Part shown: one piece after another, positions 23,901 to 36,015 of the stretch
How the letters are laid out: every line of letters begins with the position of its first letter
Position numbering within the stretch: position 1 is the first letter of the stretch
NCBI GenBank assembly: GCA_013396655.1
Contig: WBMV01003298.1
Location: forward strand, 900,695 to 964,694
Length of the DNA: 64,000 bases
Reading direction: 5' to 3'
Source: Campylorhamphus procurvoides
Lineage: Eukaryota; Chordata; Aves; Passeriformes; Dendrocolaptidae
Program-made: the position numbers and the translations under genes
The notes under the pieces: model-generated
What the model saw: only the letters and a program-made list of their open reading frames with translations
Told to the model about the DNA's origin: nothing
Databases searched by the model: none

Positions 23901-26121
23901 TTTGACATTACATCAAGTAAATATTCTCTGTGTGTTACAAAATGGAAATTATAAGTACCACTGTATATTATGTAAATTCCAATAAGGCCAATTGCCTACT
24001 TTTCAAATGGCTGCCTGCTCTTCATGTGACACCAAGATTTCGTTTGAAAGGTTCAGAAATGTCATTTCAAAAGAAACCTGTTGCTCTAATACAGGTGTTT
24101 CTGAACCTATCCATTGTTTGGCACAACAGGGTTCTGCTGTTTACATTTAAACCTTCAGATTAAGCCATTACTGATAACCATACTCGGCCATGGCAGGACA
24201 GTCTGTCACCTTGAAGTACATTCCACAGCCACTTTTGCCTGGCCCACGAGCACAGCCCTCTGCCCTGGACTGCAAGGTGCCTTCAGCCATGGGCACATGG
24301 TCAGCACAGCAGCACCTTTACTTTGCTTGGAGAAGTGCTTAACAAGGTTTCTTACCTTAAACTTTTCAGGCAAGTTAGGGATGGAAACGCTGTTTGTTTT
24401 CTTGATTTCATAGCTGACCTTTTTGGGGTGCCTTTAACAACAGCATACTTCATATAAATGTGGTATTGCTTGGGGTGTGACATTGCTTGCTTATCTTAAT
24501 GAGGTTCCAGGGTTTCTTCTGGAATTGAGATAAAAAATGTACCCGTTCTTGTAAGAGAAAAAATTGATAGGAGGGCAATCAGTGAAATCTTAAACTATAA
24601 AAAATAATGCAATATTCTCCTAAAATCTGTGAAGCTGGACAGACTTGGAATGATTTGCCTCTTTTTCTACTTGTGTTAGATGCTAAAAGAGAATAGAAAT
24701 ACAGTATTAGAAACTTCACAAATGATCAAGCCTTCTGAACTGTCAGATTTCTATAATACAGTGTAACTCAAGATGAAGTTTTTCAGTACAACTGTCATTT
24801 TCAAATACCAATACATCCTCTGTGATTATGCTTCATAGACCTGTATTTCATCTCTTGTAAATACAGATCATTCCCCTCAACTAAGAAAGGTGACTCTAGC
24901 GAAAACATTTTAAGTGTGCTTCCACCTCCTCCCCTTAATTATATGATTCAAACTGAAAATAAAGAGGGCTTTCAAAGGCTTATTTTTTGATAAATAATCT
25001 CAAAGGAACAAAGAACCATGAACCTACTCATAAGGTACAGTAGCTTCATGGCTGAGAGCAGAAGAGCACAAGGATTCACATTCCCTTTTTGCTTCAGTAG
25101 CTCCTTTCAAGATGTTACCCATTTGACCTTTGCCACAAAGATGAAGTCTGTCCAGAATCTTTGAAAAAAGTAAAGGAAGGTCATGCAGAGATGTCTTAAT
25201 ATGTGCTTTGCACAAAGCTCTTTTCATATCTACCTAAAAGCAGTGGACTATGGCAAATAAGTTGTGGACAGGACCACTCAAGGCCAAATGGCCCGAAGGG
25301 ACACAATTTAGAGTGACCTTTTAACATCCTTTGTCAGTAATCTGCATAGATGAAGTCAATTGTCTAAAAGGTCTGTCCTTGTGTGGCAAATAAAGGATAG
25401 GGAATGTCTCAGCAGTTGCATTCCTCTGCAGAAATGATGCAGAGCAATGGCTCTAAATTTTGAGCTCATATTTTCTGAGATTCTAGAGGCTATTTCAGGG
25501 AAGCAGGAGAGTTGCTAATCTTTAACAGTTCTGAAAAATTCAATTATAATCTATTTCATACTCACAATCAATAAGAAAAACTAAACTTGGCGACTAAATT
25601 GTGCTGATCTGTTTAGTTGTGTTCCCTCATGTGATTCTGGTTGAAATTATCTTTCTCTGAAAGTGATTTTAAGAAATTAGGAAGTTCCCCTATCGTCAAA
25701 CTTTAGAGCTGTATTCCTCTTTGAGCCAGTTTAGATGAAAGTATAAGATTAATAAATTGACTGACATTGTCTGAATTGAAGTTGAGTTCATAACAAGAAT
25801 TTTCTTGTTTGTTTTCTAAATATTCTCTTGCCTTTCATTTTTAAAATATATGAAAACCTCACCCATTCCAGAAAGTTTTTTTAAATACTACATTTCTGAG
25901 TCTGGTATTTTTCTGACAAAGTAAACTGTGGAAAGGTTGCAGTTCTTTCCTGCAGAGTAATTGTATCTTGACTATGGGATCAAACTATCAAGCTTAACTG
26001 AAAGGAAGGTAAGAAGCCGACCAGGCTGAAAGAATGTCAGCTTAGTCAGAATTGAGGATGTGGGGCAGAATTCAAACAGGCAAAGCTGATTAGGGTTGCC
26101 TAACTAAAGGGTAGAGGAGAC
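20980..26121. other. Unique AT-rich non-coding stretch
   Basis: About 5.1 kb with no gene or repeat that I can name. An AT-rich tract with a short inverted repeat (AATAGAAAC/GTTTCTATA) lies near 22222-22245. A somewhat GC-richer block spans 24180-24330. ATG frames are all under 100 codons and lack recognisable domains. Confidence 0.5.
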
Positions 26122-26328
26122 TATAAAAGGTAAGATCTCTAATTAGCTGCTTGAGCCAGAGCTTCAGACAAACTTTAGAGGTGGACTTGTGAACTGTCTA
26201 AGAAAGGTTCTCAACGGGGGTTTTATTGTGGATTGCAAGACTGGTGAGGAAACAAAGGAGAGGGAACAAAGAAGAATGGCAGTTTTGGGGCACCTCCATC
26301 TTTCTCCTGTCATCTATCATGCAGTCAG
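26122..26328 (+). promoter_or_regulatory. Candidate TATA promoter with possible first exon
   Basis: TATAAAAGG at 26122-26130 is followed by about 145 bp without any ATG. The first ATG (26276) is in a strong Kozak context (A at -3, G at +4). Its frame, MAVLGHLHLSPVIYHAV, stays open for 17 codons plus 2 nt up to CAG|GTAAGAG, with GT at 26329-26330, a near-consensus splice donor. If left unspliced the frame stops at once (TAA inside the donor). The arrangement fits a first coding exon, but 17 open codons are not significant and I could not place a second exon. A CR1 copy starts about 150 bp downstream. An unrecognised LTR promoter is an alternative. Confidence 0.2.
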
Positions 26329-26482
26329 GTAAGAGAGTTTTGGATTACAGAAATTGACTTCATTTAAAGTCTTTCCAAGAAAAAGCCCAGAATCCAGTCT
26401 GCAAAGGACTGGAATAGCAAGTAGGAAAGTTCTAAAGGTTGTTACCAGATTTAGAGAAAAAAGGAATTAATCCCAATAACTA

Positions 26483-27013
26483 GGCACTGGTGAGGCTGCA
26501 CCTTGAATACTTTGTTCAGTTCTGGGCCCCTCACTACAGGAAAGACATTTTGATGCTGGAGAGAGTCCAGAGAAGGGCAGCAGAGACTGTGAAGGGTCTG
26601 GAGCACAAGTCTGATAAGGAGCAGCGGAGGGAGATGGAGTTGTTTATCCTGGAGAAAAGGAGGTTCAGGGGGCAAAGAGTTGCTTTCTATAACTACCTAA
26701 AAGAAGGTTGTATCCAGGTGGAGGTCGGGCTCTGCTCCCAGGTAACAAGTGACAGGATAGGAGGAAATGGCCTCAAGTGGAACCAGGGGAGGTTTAGATT
26801 GGGTATTAGGAAAAAAATTCTTCACAGAAAGGGTTATCAAACTTTGGAACAGGCTGCCCAGGGAAGTGGTGGTCACCATTCCTGGTGGTAGGTGTGGTGT
26901 TTAGGGGTATAATTTAGCGGTGGACTTGGTAGTGTTGGGTCAGTAGTTGGATTTCATGATCTTAAAAGTATTTTCCAACCTAATTCATTCGATGATCATT
27001 TTATGATTATGTT
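26483..27013 (+). mobile_element. CR1 LINE 3' end
   Basis: This is the last part of a CR1 element, covering the end of ORF2 and the short 3' UTR. In one frame it reads ...EYFVQFWAPHYRKDILMLE..., then ...RRAAETVKGLEHKSDKEQRR, and then a segment with the usual DRIGGNGLKWNQGRFRLGIRKK-type ending, split here by decay. The segment after the CACCAT near 26875 is shortened relative to the usual element. The tail ends near 27013 in GATGATCATTTTATGATTATG-like repeats, degraded from the CR1 8-bp terminal repeat. It is severely 5'-truncated, and differs from the 19.6 kb copy in its 3' UTR, so it belongs to another CR1 subfamily. Confidence 0.93.
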
Positions 27014-30000
27014 TGTCTGTGGGAGATTTACAGGAAAGGCTTTAGCATGGTCATTCAGTAAGGAACCACGTTATTGATTTGGCCAGAACCAAAGACAGCC
27101 TGAATTCAGAATATTTGGCCTATGTTACACAGCTAGGTCTTCATATTAAAATCTAAGACAGACTAATGGATGAGTTTAGCACTAGACTGGCTATTCAACA
27201 TCACAGAAAAATGAGAAATGCAATTTTTCTGGGAGTAGTAGCGAGTTTAAACACTGGGAAGTGGCTGATTCTAGATATGTTGTGTAAAATCTTCATAGAA
27301 AAGAAGAAACTGTGTCTGGACAAGCCACCCTTTGCCCAGTCAGTGGTTTTCAAACAGGCAAATTAGACACTGTCTAGGAAATAGTGCAGATGAAACTCCA
27401 AAACAAACACCTGCGTTCCTTGGTTGTATTCATGTTAAATCTATGCATATGCTTTCTATTTTTGCAGTAAACGGAATCAGCCTGGGACTGCAGCATCCCT
27501 GTGTTCTGAGAAAGTCAGATCCCAATCTGATGTGTGCTGCTTGGACATCTCCCTAAGTGGAAACAGAACCACTACCACCCCATGAAGCTTTTGAAAATAA
27601 TTGAGGTCTGACCAAAAACATTTGGTGGTTTATATGAAATTCATTTATTTCCTCTTCCTTTTTCTATGGAAAAGTTCTGGCTCCCTGGTTTATGGAAAGG
27701 AAAGTATGTTGAGAACAAGTGGTTTTCTTGGTGCTCCTAATGACAACTGTTTAATATCAACCTTTCCACTGAGGCATAGCCAATTCCCGACTCCTAATTC
27801 TTGCCACCAGAAAAGTGGGAGATCGTGGAATTAACAGTAATATTTATAGTCTTTCGAGTCCAATTGGCATGGACTAAATTTTTATTTTTGCAAGAATGAG
27901 CAGAATACTACTGAAAAGAGACCCTAACTGTATGTTTCTTAGAGATGCCAACTGAATGAGTTATTACTGGTTTCGCAAAGAACAAAAGTTACACACTTAT
28001 GATATACTACTGCTGTATTTTGAATATTTTCTATAAAGCATTTGGAAGACTTTGACTATTTTGTAAGACATCCATGAGGCAGAACTCTAAACCTTGGTTG
28101 TGGTTATATTCAATGCCAACTGAATCTCCCTTTAAAATCACAGGTTTTTTTATTTTTCTGGCCTTTATATGTGTAAAAATACACCAATATCCACTTACAA
28201 ATTTTTGATAACCAGTTCCTTTAAAATCTTGAGAGAATAGAAAAATTGCTACATGAAAAAAAACTTATAAAAACCTCATATATGAATCTCTAAAGATCAG
28301 AGTTCTTGTCAGTAAAGTCAATTAATTGACACGATTTTTTTCCTTGTTTGCTGTTGCTTTAGGCAAAAAAGCTACTATTATGAGCACACCATGGGACCAA
28401 AGATACTTCTTTAATTAGGAAAAAAAATGCAACAATGGTAGAATTGGTGGTAGAAATTATGTCAGAGAAACATGAAAAGTAAGAGAGAAAAGAACAGTGG
28501 CTGTTGCAGTCACCTTGCAATTTTAGTGAATATAAATATCAAATATCTCTCTGAAGTTGAAAAATTTGGTAAACTAAATGTGAAGAGTTAGAAAAATTTG
28601 AAATTACTTTAAAGCTCAGTGAAACACTTGAAGGCAACAGGTCAGAATCCAACTAAAAGAAGGTTGTCAGCTGGCATTACTGATGCCCATTCTTCAAAAT
28701 GGGAAGTATTCCTGACTTCAGTGGGTCTGTTTCCCAAGCAGGCAAAACAATTATTTTTGGATGTTATGTTATTCACACAAGTAATCTCTGGCTGGCCTCC
28801 ACCTAAGCTTTCCAGTCAGGAGACTGAGCATCTCAAATTCTTACCTGGTTAATTCAAGTGAATTTAGCATTGGACTACCCTCATTTCCTTGCCAGCTCAT
28901 CCTCATGAATCTGCTTTTTGCTGGTGTGCTGGGTGTTAGGAGCAGAAAGGGACACACGTTTGTGTGTTCTAAATAAAAGCCTTTTGTGGGTGGTTCATTA
29001 CATAAATGATCTTTTTGTTTGATTAGGAGCTGAGGGAACAGCTCATATTTGAAAGATCAGGAGGAACATTTTCACAGGTCACTGATTCTGTGTGTTTGCA
29101 AGTGAGGAGTCTAGTGCAGTATGTGTATCATAGAGAGCAAGGGCACATGGTGACAAAGGTAGTCCTGATGGAGTTTTTTCATGGTATTTGAATGTCAGCT
29201 TCATTTTATGTAATGTTTTTAGCTGATGTATGTATGCATGCAGCTGTAAGAAATAATGACATGAGCAGCCTGCCCTTCACTGGTACACGCAAGCTGCAAG
29301 TGTGGTTCAGCCCTTCTTCTGAAGAAGGATCTGGCCCATTATGAACCCTGAATATTGCAACAAAACACCCACTGAAAGAAGAGAGAGAAGAGAGAATCTG
29401 AGCCAAGTAGGTATTTCCAAGTGCAGGAGGCTCATTTTGCAAAGCCTAATGAGGGCTGAGAAACAGTGCTTCTGGGATCCGTCCAGATTCCATAAGCCAC
29501 CGAGGGACTGATGAAAGCTAATAATAGTCTCAAATTCCTTACTCAAATTTTTGTTCATCGTAGGCTTACAGTTGTTAAGACAGAAGCAGTCTCTGCAGCA
29601 GTGTCCCAGCCTCAGCCACTGTTGCTGTTGGCCACCATGTGCCTTTAAAAATATTAATTTTTTTTTACAAACATGGCCGTTTTCTTTAAAATAATTTTTC
29701 TTTGACGTTTCGGATGAAGGCACGTTTGAAAAATCAATTCGTAGAAAACATCACTCCTCCTTAAGCTGCAAAGCCTTTCTGATGGACAGTTTGCTAAATT
29801 AGCCCCACCCTAATTTATGAAAAGCAATTTCGCAATATGGGATAGAGCAGGATGTTGGTATAGCGTGGGATAGCTGAGGGAAGGTGCAAACGTGCCTCAG
29901 AGTCTCTCGATTAGAACTAAAAGCCACAGTGATTGTAGTTGATACGTATCAGAGGCTTTATCAGAAAAGCCCTGTCTGAAGACATAACTCTTATTCATGT

Positions 30001-31989
30001 CAGGTAAACCCCCATATTCATCCAGGGAATTAAGTGTTACTGTCAAATGTCCCAGCTATTAGTTTCTGACAGTCTTTTGGCATATGCTTTAGCCTAATGG
30101 GATTGATCCTGCACAGCGTAAATGAATGGAGACCTTGTGACTGGAAAGGAATGGAGGATCATTTCAAAGAGCCTGTAATATGAACTACGTGGGTGCTAAG
30201 TCCTTGTCAGCTAGTTGTGGTTGGCTTACATTTTTCAAAGTTACTTGGATACCTTGAAGAGCCCTTAATATCCCTATCACTCATTTCCTCCCACCTGAGC
30301 AGAGAGTGTCAGGAATCACTTCTAAAAGTGCATATACACAAAAGTTGCAACACTGAAAATCATTTTCAGAATGACTTAGCTCTTGGCAATCAACTCAAGA
30401 AAGAGTGAGAAGGAAAATAAAAAGAAAAATAACTGACGGGAAAAACTGTAAATAAGGTATTTAATCCTGTACACTGTAGGCTTAATAAAGGACAACATCG
30501 TTGAATTTACCTACAGAATAGCTCTGTGATGACTTGAAAATTACTCCAGTTCAGGTGGAATCTATAAATGATTCATGACAAGTTAGTGCAAATTCTTCAT
30601 TTTGACTGCTAATTGCTTAAGTCTGGTGTGTGGTAAAAGAGGCCAATACATGATTTTTGTAAAAGTGTTTTCTTTCAAAAATTCAAACCAAGACATTTAT
30701 TAACAGGGAAATAATGGCAATTGTTTCAGAAGTTTTGACACTGAAGGGGCCATCTCTTTATCATGTTCAGTTCTCTTTTATGATTAGATAGGTTGATAGC
30801 TTTCTCAACATCGCATTACAAAAAAAAAAAATAAAAAAAGAACTATGTGAGTGCTATCAAAGGAATAACAGCCCTCCTCTTGCTCCAGGGATTGTGACCG
30901 TACACTTAGAGAAGCAGCTGGAAAGAATTGGAGAGAGAGGAATGGAGTACAGGTCTGGTTTCAGTTATTCATACATATACCAGCACTGACATGACATTAG
31001 AATGTTAATCAACATTGCTCTCCCAGTTTTTTACTTCTCTGCTGGAAAACTAACAGAATACTGTAAGATCCCTCTGGAGCTCATAATTTGAAGTCTTCTT
31101 ATTTTCTTCCAAAGCTTAGCTTCCCAAAGCCCTTCTTGACAGGTTGTGGGGCAGGTGTGTCTTTATTCTTAAATTTCTACATTCTTCCTCTTCACCCTTT
31201 TCCATCTCTATGTTTTTATTTCACTAACACCTTTTCATTCCTTCATTTTGGTGTGTGTGAGATGGAGAGAAAGCATGAGTCTATTTTACAGCTCTTTCAC
31301 AGGCTGTTTCTTTGGGGATTGTTCTCTTTCCTTGATCTCTTATTCACTATGTGCCCAGGTATGGACCTGGCCCTCTTTTGCAGCACACTTTGGCTGGTGT
31401 GCTCTTGGAGTCCTTTCAATGTTTGTGTGAGATAAATGCAGTGTTTGACTGGGTATGTACTGAACCTGTGTAGAAGCTGCAGCCACAGGTCACTGCTTTC
31501 AGGCACAGCAGGAAAACAGAAAGAAGCTGGGAAGAGTTAATCCCTATTTCATCCCTAAGTGTTGGAGCATTAGTGTGGGTGGCCTGTGGTTTGGGTGGAG
31601 TTGAGGTCATGTTTCCTCACATTTCTTGCTACTCCTGTCTGTTCTGTGCTTCTCAAACCTGTCTGACAATGGTCTTTCCCAGCTGTTTCCTCAAGTTGAG
31701 AAACGTTATTTGCCAACAAATACACTGCTATTTGTCTTCCTGCAATACACTTATCAGTGGAAGTGAGCATTTTGTTTTGCTAGATGGCCATTAGTCACAA
31801 AGATCCACTTTTATAAAAGCAGGTTGCTGTACCTGGTGTTGCGCAGCTGAACTGACATAAAAGGCACTGTTCAATTTTCAGAATGAGAACTTGGGCAAGA
31901 TTGAGTGAAGCAATGTTTAATCCACTGCAATGGATTTGTATCTCTTTATAAGGCACTTCAACACATTGTAGGGAGGCCTTATTTGTGTG
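27014..31989. other. Unique non-coding stretch
   Basis: About 5 kb with no recognised gene. A block at 29690-30130 is less repetitive-looking, retains scattered CpGs and TF-like words (for example CTAATTTA, TGATACGTATCA), and might be a conserved non-coding element. An A-rich run lies at 30820-30839 (12 A, T, 7 A). Open frames of 138 and 115 codons occur, without domains. Confidence 0.45.
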
Positions 31990-32096
31990 ATCTGCCATTG
32001 ATTCTGCCAGACACTAGGGAAGCTTCTGACACCTCCTCAGAGAAGCCCCTCCTGTAGCTCCACAGCTACAAAACCCTGCCACACAAACCCAGTACA
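31990..32096 (-). mobile_element. Truncated ERVL-type LTR fragment
   Basis: About 105 bp matches the right-hand end of the long LTR at 41937-43007 (the 5' end of the LTR on the minus strand). The shared backbone runs from CATTGATTCT through GAGAAGCC, CCTGTA and AAACCCA to a TACA end. Both copies diverge immediately after ACA, which places the LTR terminus at 32096. Everything further into the LTR is missing. It is a decayed fragment, separate from the solo LTR 10 kb away, because no retroviral internal region links them. Confidence 0.75.
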
Positions 32097-32669
32097 CCCT
32101 GTATCTTACAATTTCTTTAGATGGGCCACCATCAATTCTAATTATAAAATATCACATTTTCCTCTATTTCAGTTCTACAGAGAAGGCACTAGCAGCATTT
32201 TAACCAAGTGTAATTTTAACTAAAAGTCACTGGAATGGGAGAAGGAATTACCTTTATTTTTGTCCATTTAAATTATCATAGAAGTGCTTTGAGAAGAAAG
32301 ACAGAAAATGACACAAGAAATTTGTTTGTGGCTTTTTAACCCAAATCCTTCATAAGATTCCTAGGGTTACAGCTCACTTGGAGCTATAGAAATGGCCATG
32401 CTAGAACTGCCTTAGAGCAAATGGTGTGGGAAGGATTTTGTTTCCTCTTGACCTCTGATGATCTCCATTTGTGTACAGCTGGTTACCAGGAGTTTACATG
32501 AAGAACTACATTTCTTAGTACAGTTACATATATTTTCTCACCAAAAAGATGAATGATGCATTGCAGCCTAAGTCTTACACAGAATTTGACATTTAAATGG
32601 TGAGTAGTGAGCGTAGGAGTGCAATGTGTGTGTGCAAACCACTGTAAGCTTTCAGGTCCCTTCATGATG
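32097..32669. other. Spacer between two LTR remnants
   Basis: No gene or repeat is recognised. The short frames here are not protein-like. The spacer separates two LTRs of different families, so it is host DNA rather than proviral sequence. Confidence 0.45.
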
Positions 32670-33049
32670 TGTTAAAGACCTGGTGACCACCTTGAGATGT
32701 ATTTTTATGTGCCCTCTTGACAAGACCCTTTGAAGGTAAGAAGAAGAGGCACACTCCAGGTAGGAGTATGATGGAATGGCTGGTTTATTAAAATGTCACT
32801 GGCTTATATGAGGGCAGCATGGAACTTTCTGGAAAGGGGGTGGAACTTGGGAGGAACATGCAAATCCTCCTCCATGAAAGGAACGATAGGGGAGGATCAC
32901 AGCCACAAAGGGTAAACAAGGGTGGAAATAACCATATAAGGGAATGTGCCACTGTGGCAAAATCTGACCAGTCAGGGAGCGGGGACAACGTGAGGGAGAA
33001 AACCAAACTCCATTTTGTATAACAAGCAATAATGATATTTAACTTTACA
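32670..33049 (-). mobile_element. Solo LTR, ERVK/alpharetrovirus-like
   Basis: The interval begins TGTTAAAG and ends CTTTACA, an imperfect TG...CA terminal inverted repeat. Read on the minus strand it has a CATATAAG TATA element (about 32803-32810) followed within about 20 bp by AATAAA (32784-32789), then a U5-like segment containing GTGTGCCTCTTCTTCTTACC. This close TATA-to-AATAAA spacing is characteristic of alpharetrovirus-like LTRs. No gag, pol or env sequence flanks it, so it is a solo LTR formed by LTR-LTR recombination. Flanks ATGATG (left) and ACTGTG (right) do not form a clean target duplication, so the exact ends may be off by a few bases. Confidence 0.65.
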
Positions 33050-35857
33050 ACTGTGAATTCATAAACTAGGAACCCCATAATCTGGATTGTTTTCGTTAAT
33101 GAATTTGGAAACATCTTCAGGTTGCATAAGGAGCTGATTCCTTCCTGGTGGAGAGAAACTTTGAAAGCTGTAGCTATTTTTCCATCGGTTTTGATGGAAA
33201 ACTTTGCTGTCTCTCATTTAATAGATTCACATTGAATTTACTTCCTGCCTTTAATGATGGCCTGCTCACTTCCCTGGACTTATTATTTCAGAAGGTTTCA
33301 TTTAAGAAAGTTCTTTCTGTAAATTAATGTACTGCAGATTTATTCTTCAGCACGTCCACATTTGATATATACAGTATTTAAGTTTGTATTCACTTAGCAA
33401 AGCATTTACTCCATTATCATGCAATCATTTCCAGTTCAAATACAGAATCTAGAGATTAATGTCCTATAAATTTCTCCTTGTAGCAGTTTTATTGCTATAT
33501 TAGTTATTAAGTTATGTTTGCATTGATCTTCCAAAATAGCAAAGATAGATAAGAGATTTGTTTATGTTTTAAATTAAAGTGAGTCTTTTACAGTCAGTTC
33601 AGACGGAAAGGTTAAAGATTATGGTGCACACACTATCTTTACAGCTGGCCAAATGTTGCCAATCAAATGTGGGGAAGTCAGGAAGAGTTTTGACATGGCT
33701 TTGTGAACTTCCATTATCAAAAATGCTTTTCCTTTTGTTTGCTGGAATGGTGATAGGTTTGTTTTTTCCGCAGACCGCTAAAAGTATTATTTGAAAAAAG
33801 TGGAAAAATGTTGTCTCTCTCCAAATTTTTTTACTAGCTTGCCAAAAGAAAATACTAATATCTCACACTTGCAATTCTTTTTCTGCTCAAAGTGTCCTAA
33901 ACTGCTTCATGTGAAGGAGACTAAGTGAAAAATAAATAGCTAAGGCAACCCTTACCTCCTAGAGAAGCTTGATCACATCCATGTGGAGCTGGTCAGTAGC
34001 TCGACATGCAACATAAATACTTAACAGCAGCTTAAGAAAGGGAACAAGAGTATTTTAGGCTTCACTAAGTCATAACTTTGTTGTAACTGAAAAATCCATA
34101 GCGTCACTATTTTCCCTATGAGGCAGAATGCTCTTATTTGAGAGTCCCACTGGTATCTGCTCCATTTAAGTATTGTGATGTTTTTGTTGTACTTGTGTGA
34201 GGAAAGTTGCTGAAGTCTCAGTCTGATCCATTTGGGAGCCTCAGAAGTTACAGAGAAGAAAAGAAATTATTTTCCATATTATTGTCTCTTGATGATATCC
34301 AAAATTTCTTTCCAGTTTTAGCAGCATGATCTAAGACTGTTAGAAGAAATGCGTCATGTATCATTCTCTAGATTTCATATTTACACATTACATGATAGAT
34401 AACATTACCCAGTTCTTTGTTGGACATAAAACATGTTGTGTATATCAGATTTAAGAACATACCTGCAGCACCAAAGCTTACATCTGTTTACCTATACAGA
34501 TACTGGCAGTACCTGCAGGGTAACCCTGAAAAGTATTTCGCTTGGTTGATCTTTTTTTTTCTGTGCATTCTCTAATTTTAGACAAGCTACTACTATATAT
34601 CCCTAATTCCCATTAAGAACAAGACAAAACACTAATAAGAAAGCCCTAAGCAAAGCTTTTGAATCACACTGGTATATTTTTATATGGTAAAATGTGTATC
34701 ATCTGTATTGAGATTTGTTATACAAGATACACTGAGGTATAATATGAATATTTAATGAGAGATGCATGCAGTTGTCATTGTCCAAACTAAATTTCTAGCC
34801 CCTTCAAACGCAACTTAAGCACAGGCTTGCTGAGTTAGTCAACAAAATTTATATTCTCTGTTTCGCTTCCTGAATGTCATTCCCATCCCTTTCCTTGTCA
34901 GTTATTAAGATGCACAAAGCCACTTCTTCCAGCCCACTTATCCCCTGCCACACCGAATCAGCGTATCCACCAAGAGTGTTTCCTCTGTGTTTGGAGCTGT
35001 CACAGATGGACTGGAGGAGCTGCTTTCTGGTGATTCTGGTGATTCAGGCTAATTTCGGACACATGCTCCAATGACAGCAGTGGTGCACAATTAACACAGG
35101 CTAAAAGAGCAGAAAGGAAATTGTAGAGCCAAGAGAAAAGCTGCAGAACCCTTAGCTGTAACTCACTCAGGGCTTTCCAATTCTCTTTGCAATAAGGCAA
35201 AAAGGCAAGTCAATAAAGCACTGAATATTTTTGTTAGTCAAACTATTCGCCTATTTTTATGTAAAATTATGAAATATCAATGGACTAAAGCTGACTGCCA
35301 TATGAAAAATGTTCTTAGGGAGAGTTTGTGGAACTCAAAATGATGAATTGTCTTGGTTTTGCCATTCTTTACTAAAGATTTACAAAACACAACCTCAGTT
35401 CCCTTGGTAATTTTAATACTTTAAAAAAGAAAACTGTTCTCAAGGGATTTTTACTTAGAAGGAAAGTTTATTGTGAGTTCCCATGTACTGCCACACTAAT
35501 CAATAGTTATGATTGATTGCTATAACTAATCCATAAGATATAGGAGAGTTTTTCAAAACTTTGTTCAGCATCCCCCAGGAGGGGAGAGCCCCTTTTATTC
35601 AGATATGATGGGCTTATTCCAATCTTTGCTCAGTGCTGTGCTTTCATAGTTCTGTCTGCCTGACCATGGAAACCACCACACTCTCTAATGTGTCCTGCTG
35701 CCTCTCCTCCTCCAGCCCTGCATGCACCACTGTAACATCCACGTGCCTGCCTGTTAAAATAAATAGCACTAATGATCTCCCCAGAAGCTTCTGCAGACTC
35801 TGGAACTTCTTCCTTTTCAAGGTCACAACTCTGCTTGAGGTTGATAAATTTGTGAAT
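33050..35857. other. Unique AT-rich non-coding stretch
   Basis: About 2.8 kb with no recognisable gene, RNA or transposon. A poly-T run lies near 34552-34560. ATG frames are under 76 codons and lack domains. Confidence 0.5.
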
Positions 35858-36015
35858 TAATAATACTTAGCACTTTTCATCCATGAATGCCAAAGGTGAG
35901 AAACCATTGTTAGTCCCATTTTTATCAAGGAGGAAATTGAGCTGCAGAAGTGACATGTACAGATTTGGACACCAATGGTAGATCCAGGGAAAGGACATAA
36001 TTTTCTGCACTCAGC
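35858..36015 (+). repeat. MIR/CORE-SINE-like ancient repeat
   Basis: The order of words matches the amniote MIR/CORE-SINE type and related L2-like tails. It runs TACTTAGCACTTTTCATCC, CCAAAGGTGAGAAA, CCCATTTTTATC, GAGGAAATTGAG, CAGAAGTGAC, and then GATCCAGGGA near the end. It is old and diverged, as expected for a family that stopped moving well before birds radiated. Short frames that cross it are incidental. Confidence 0.65.
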
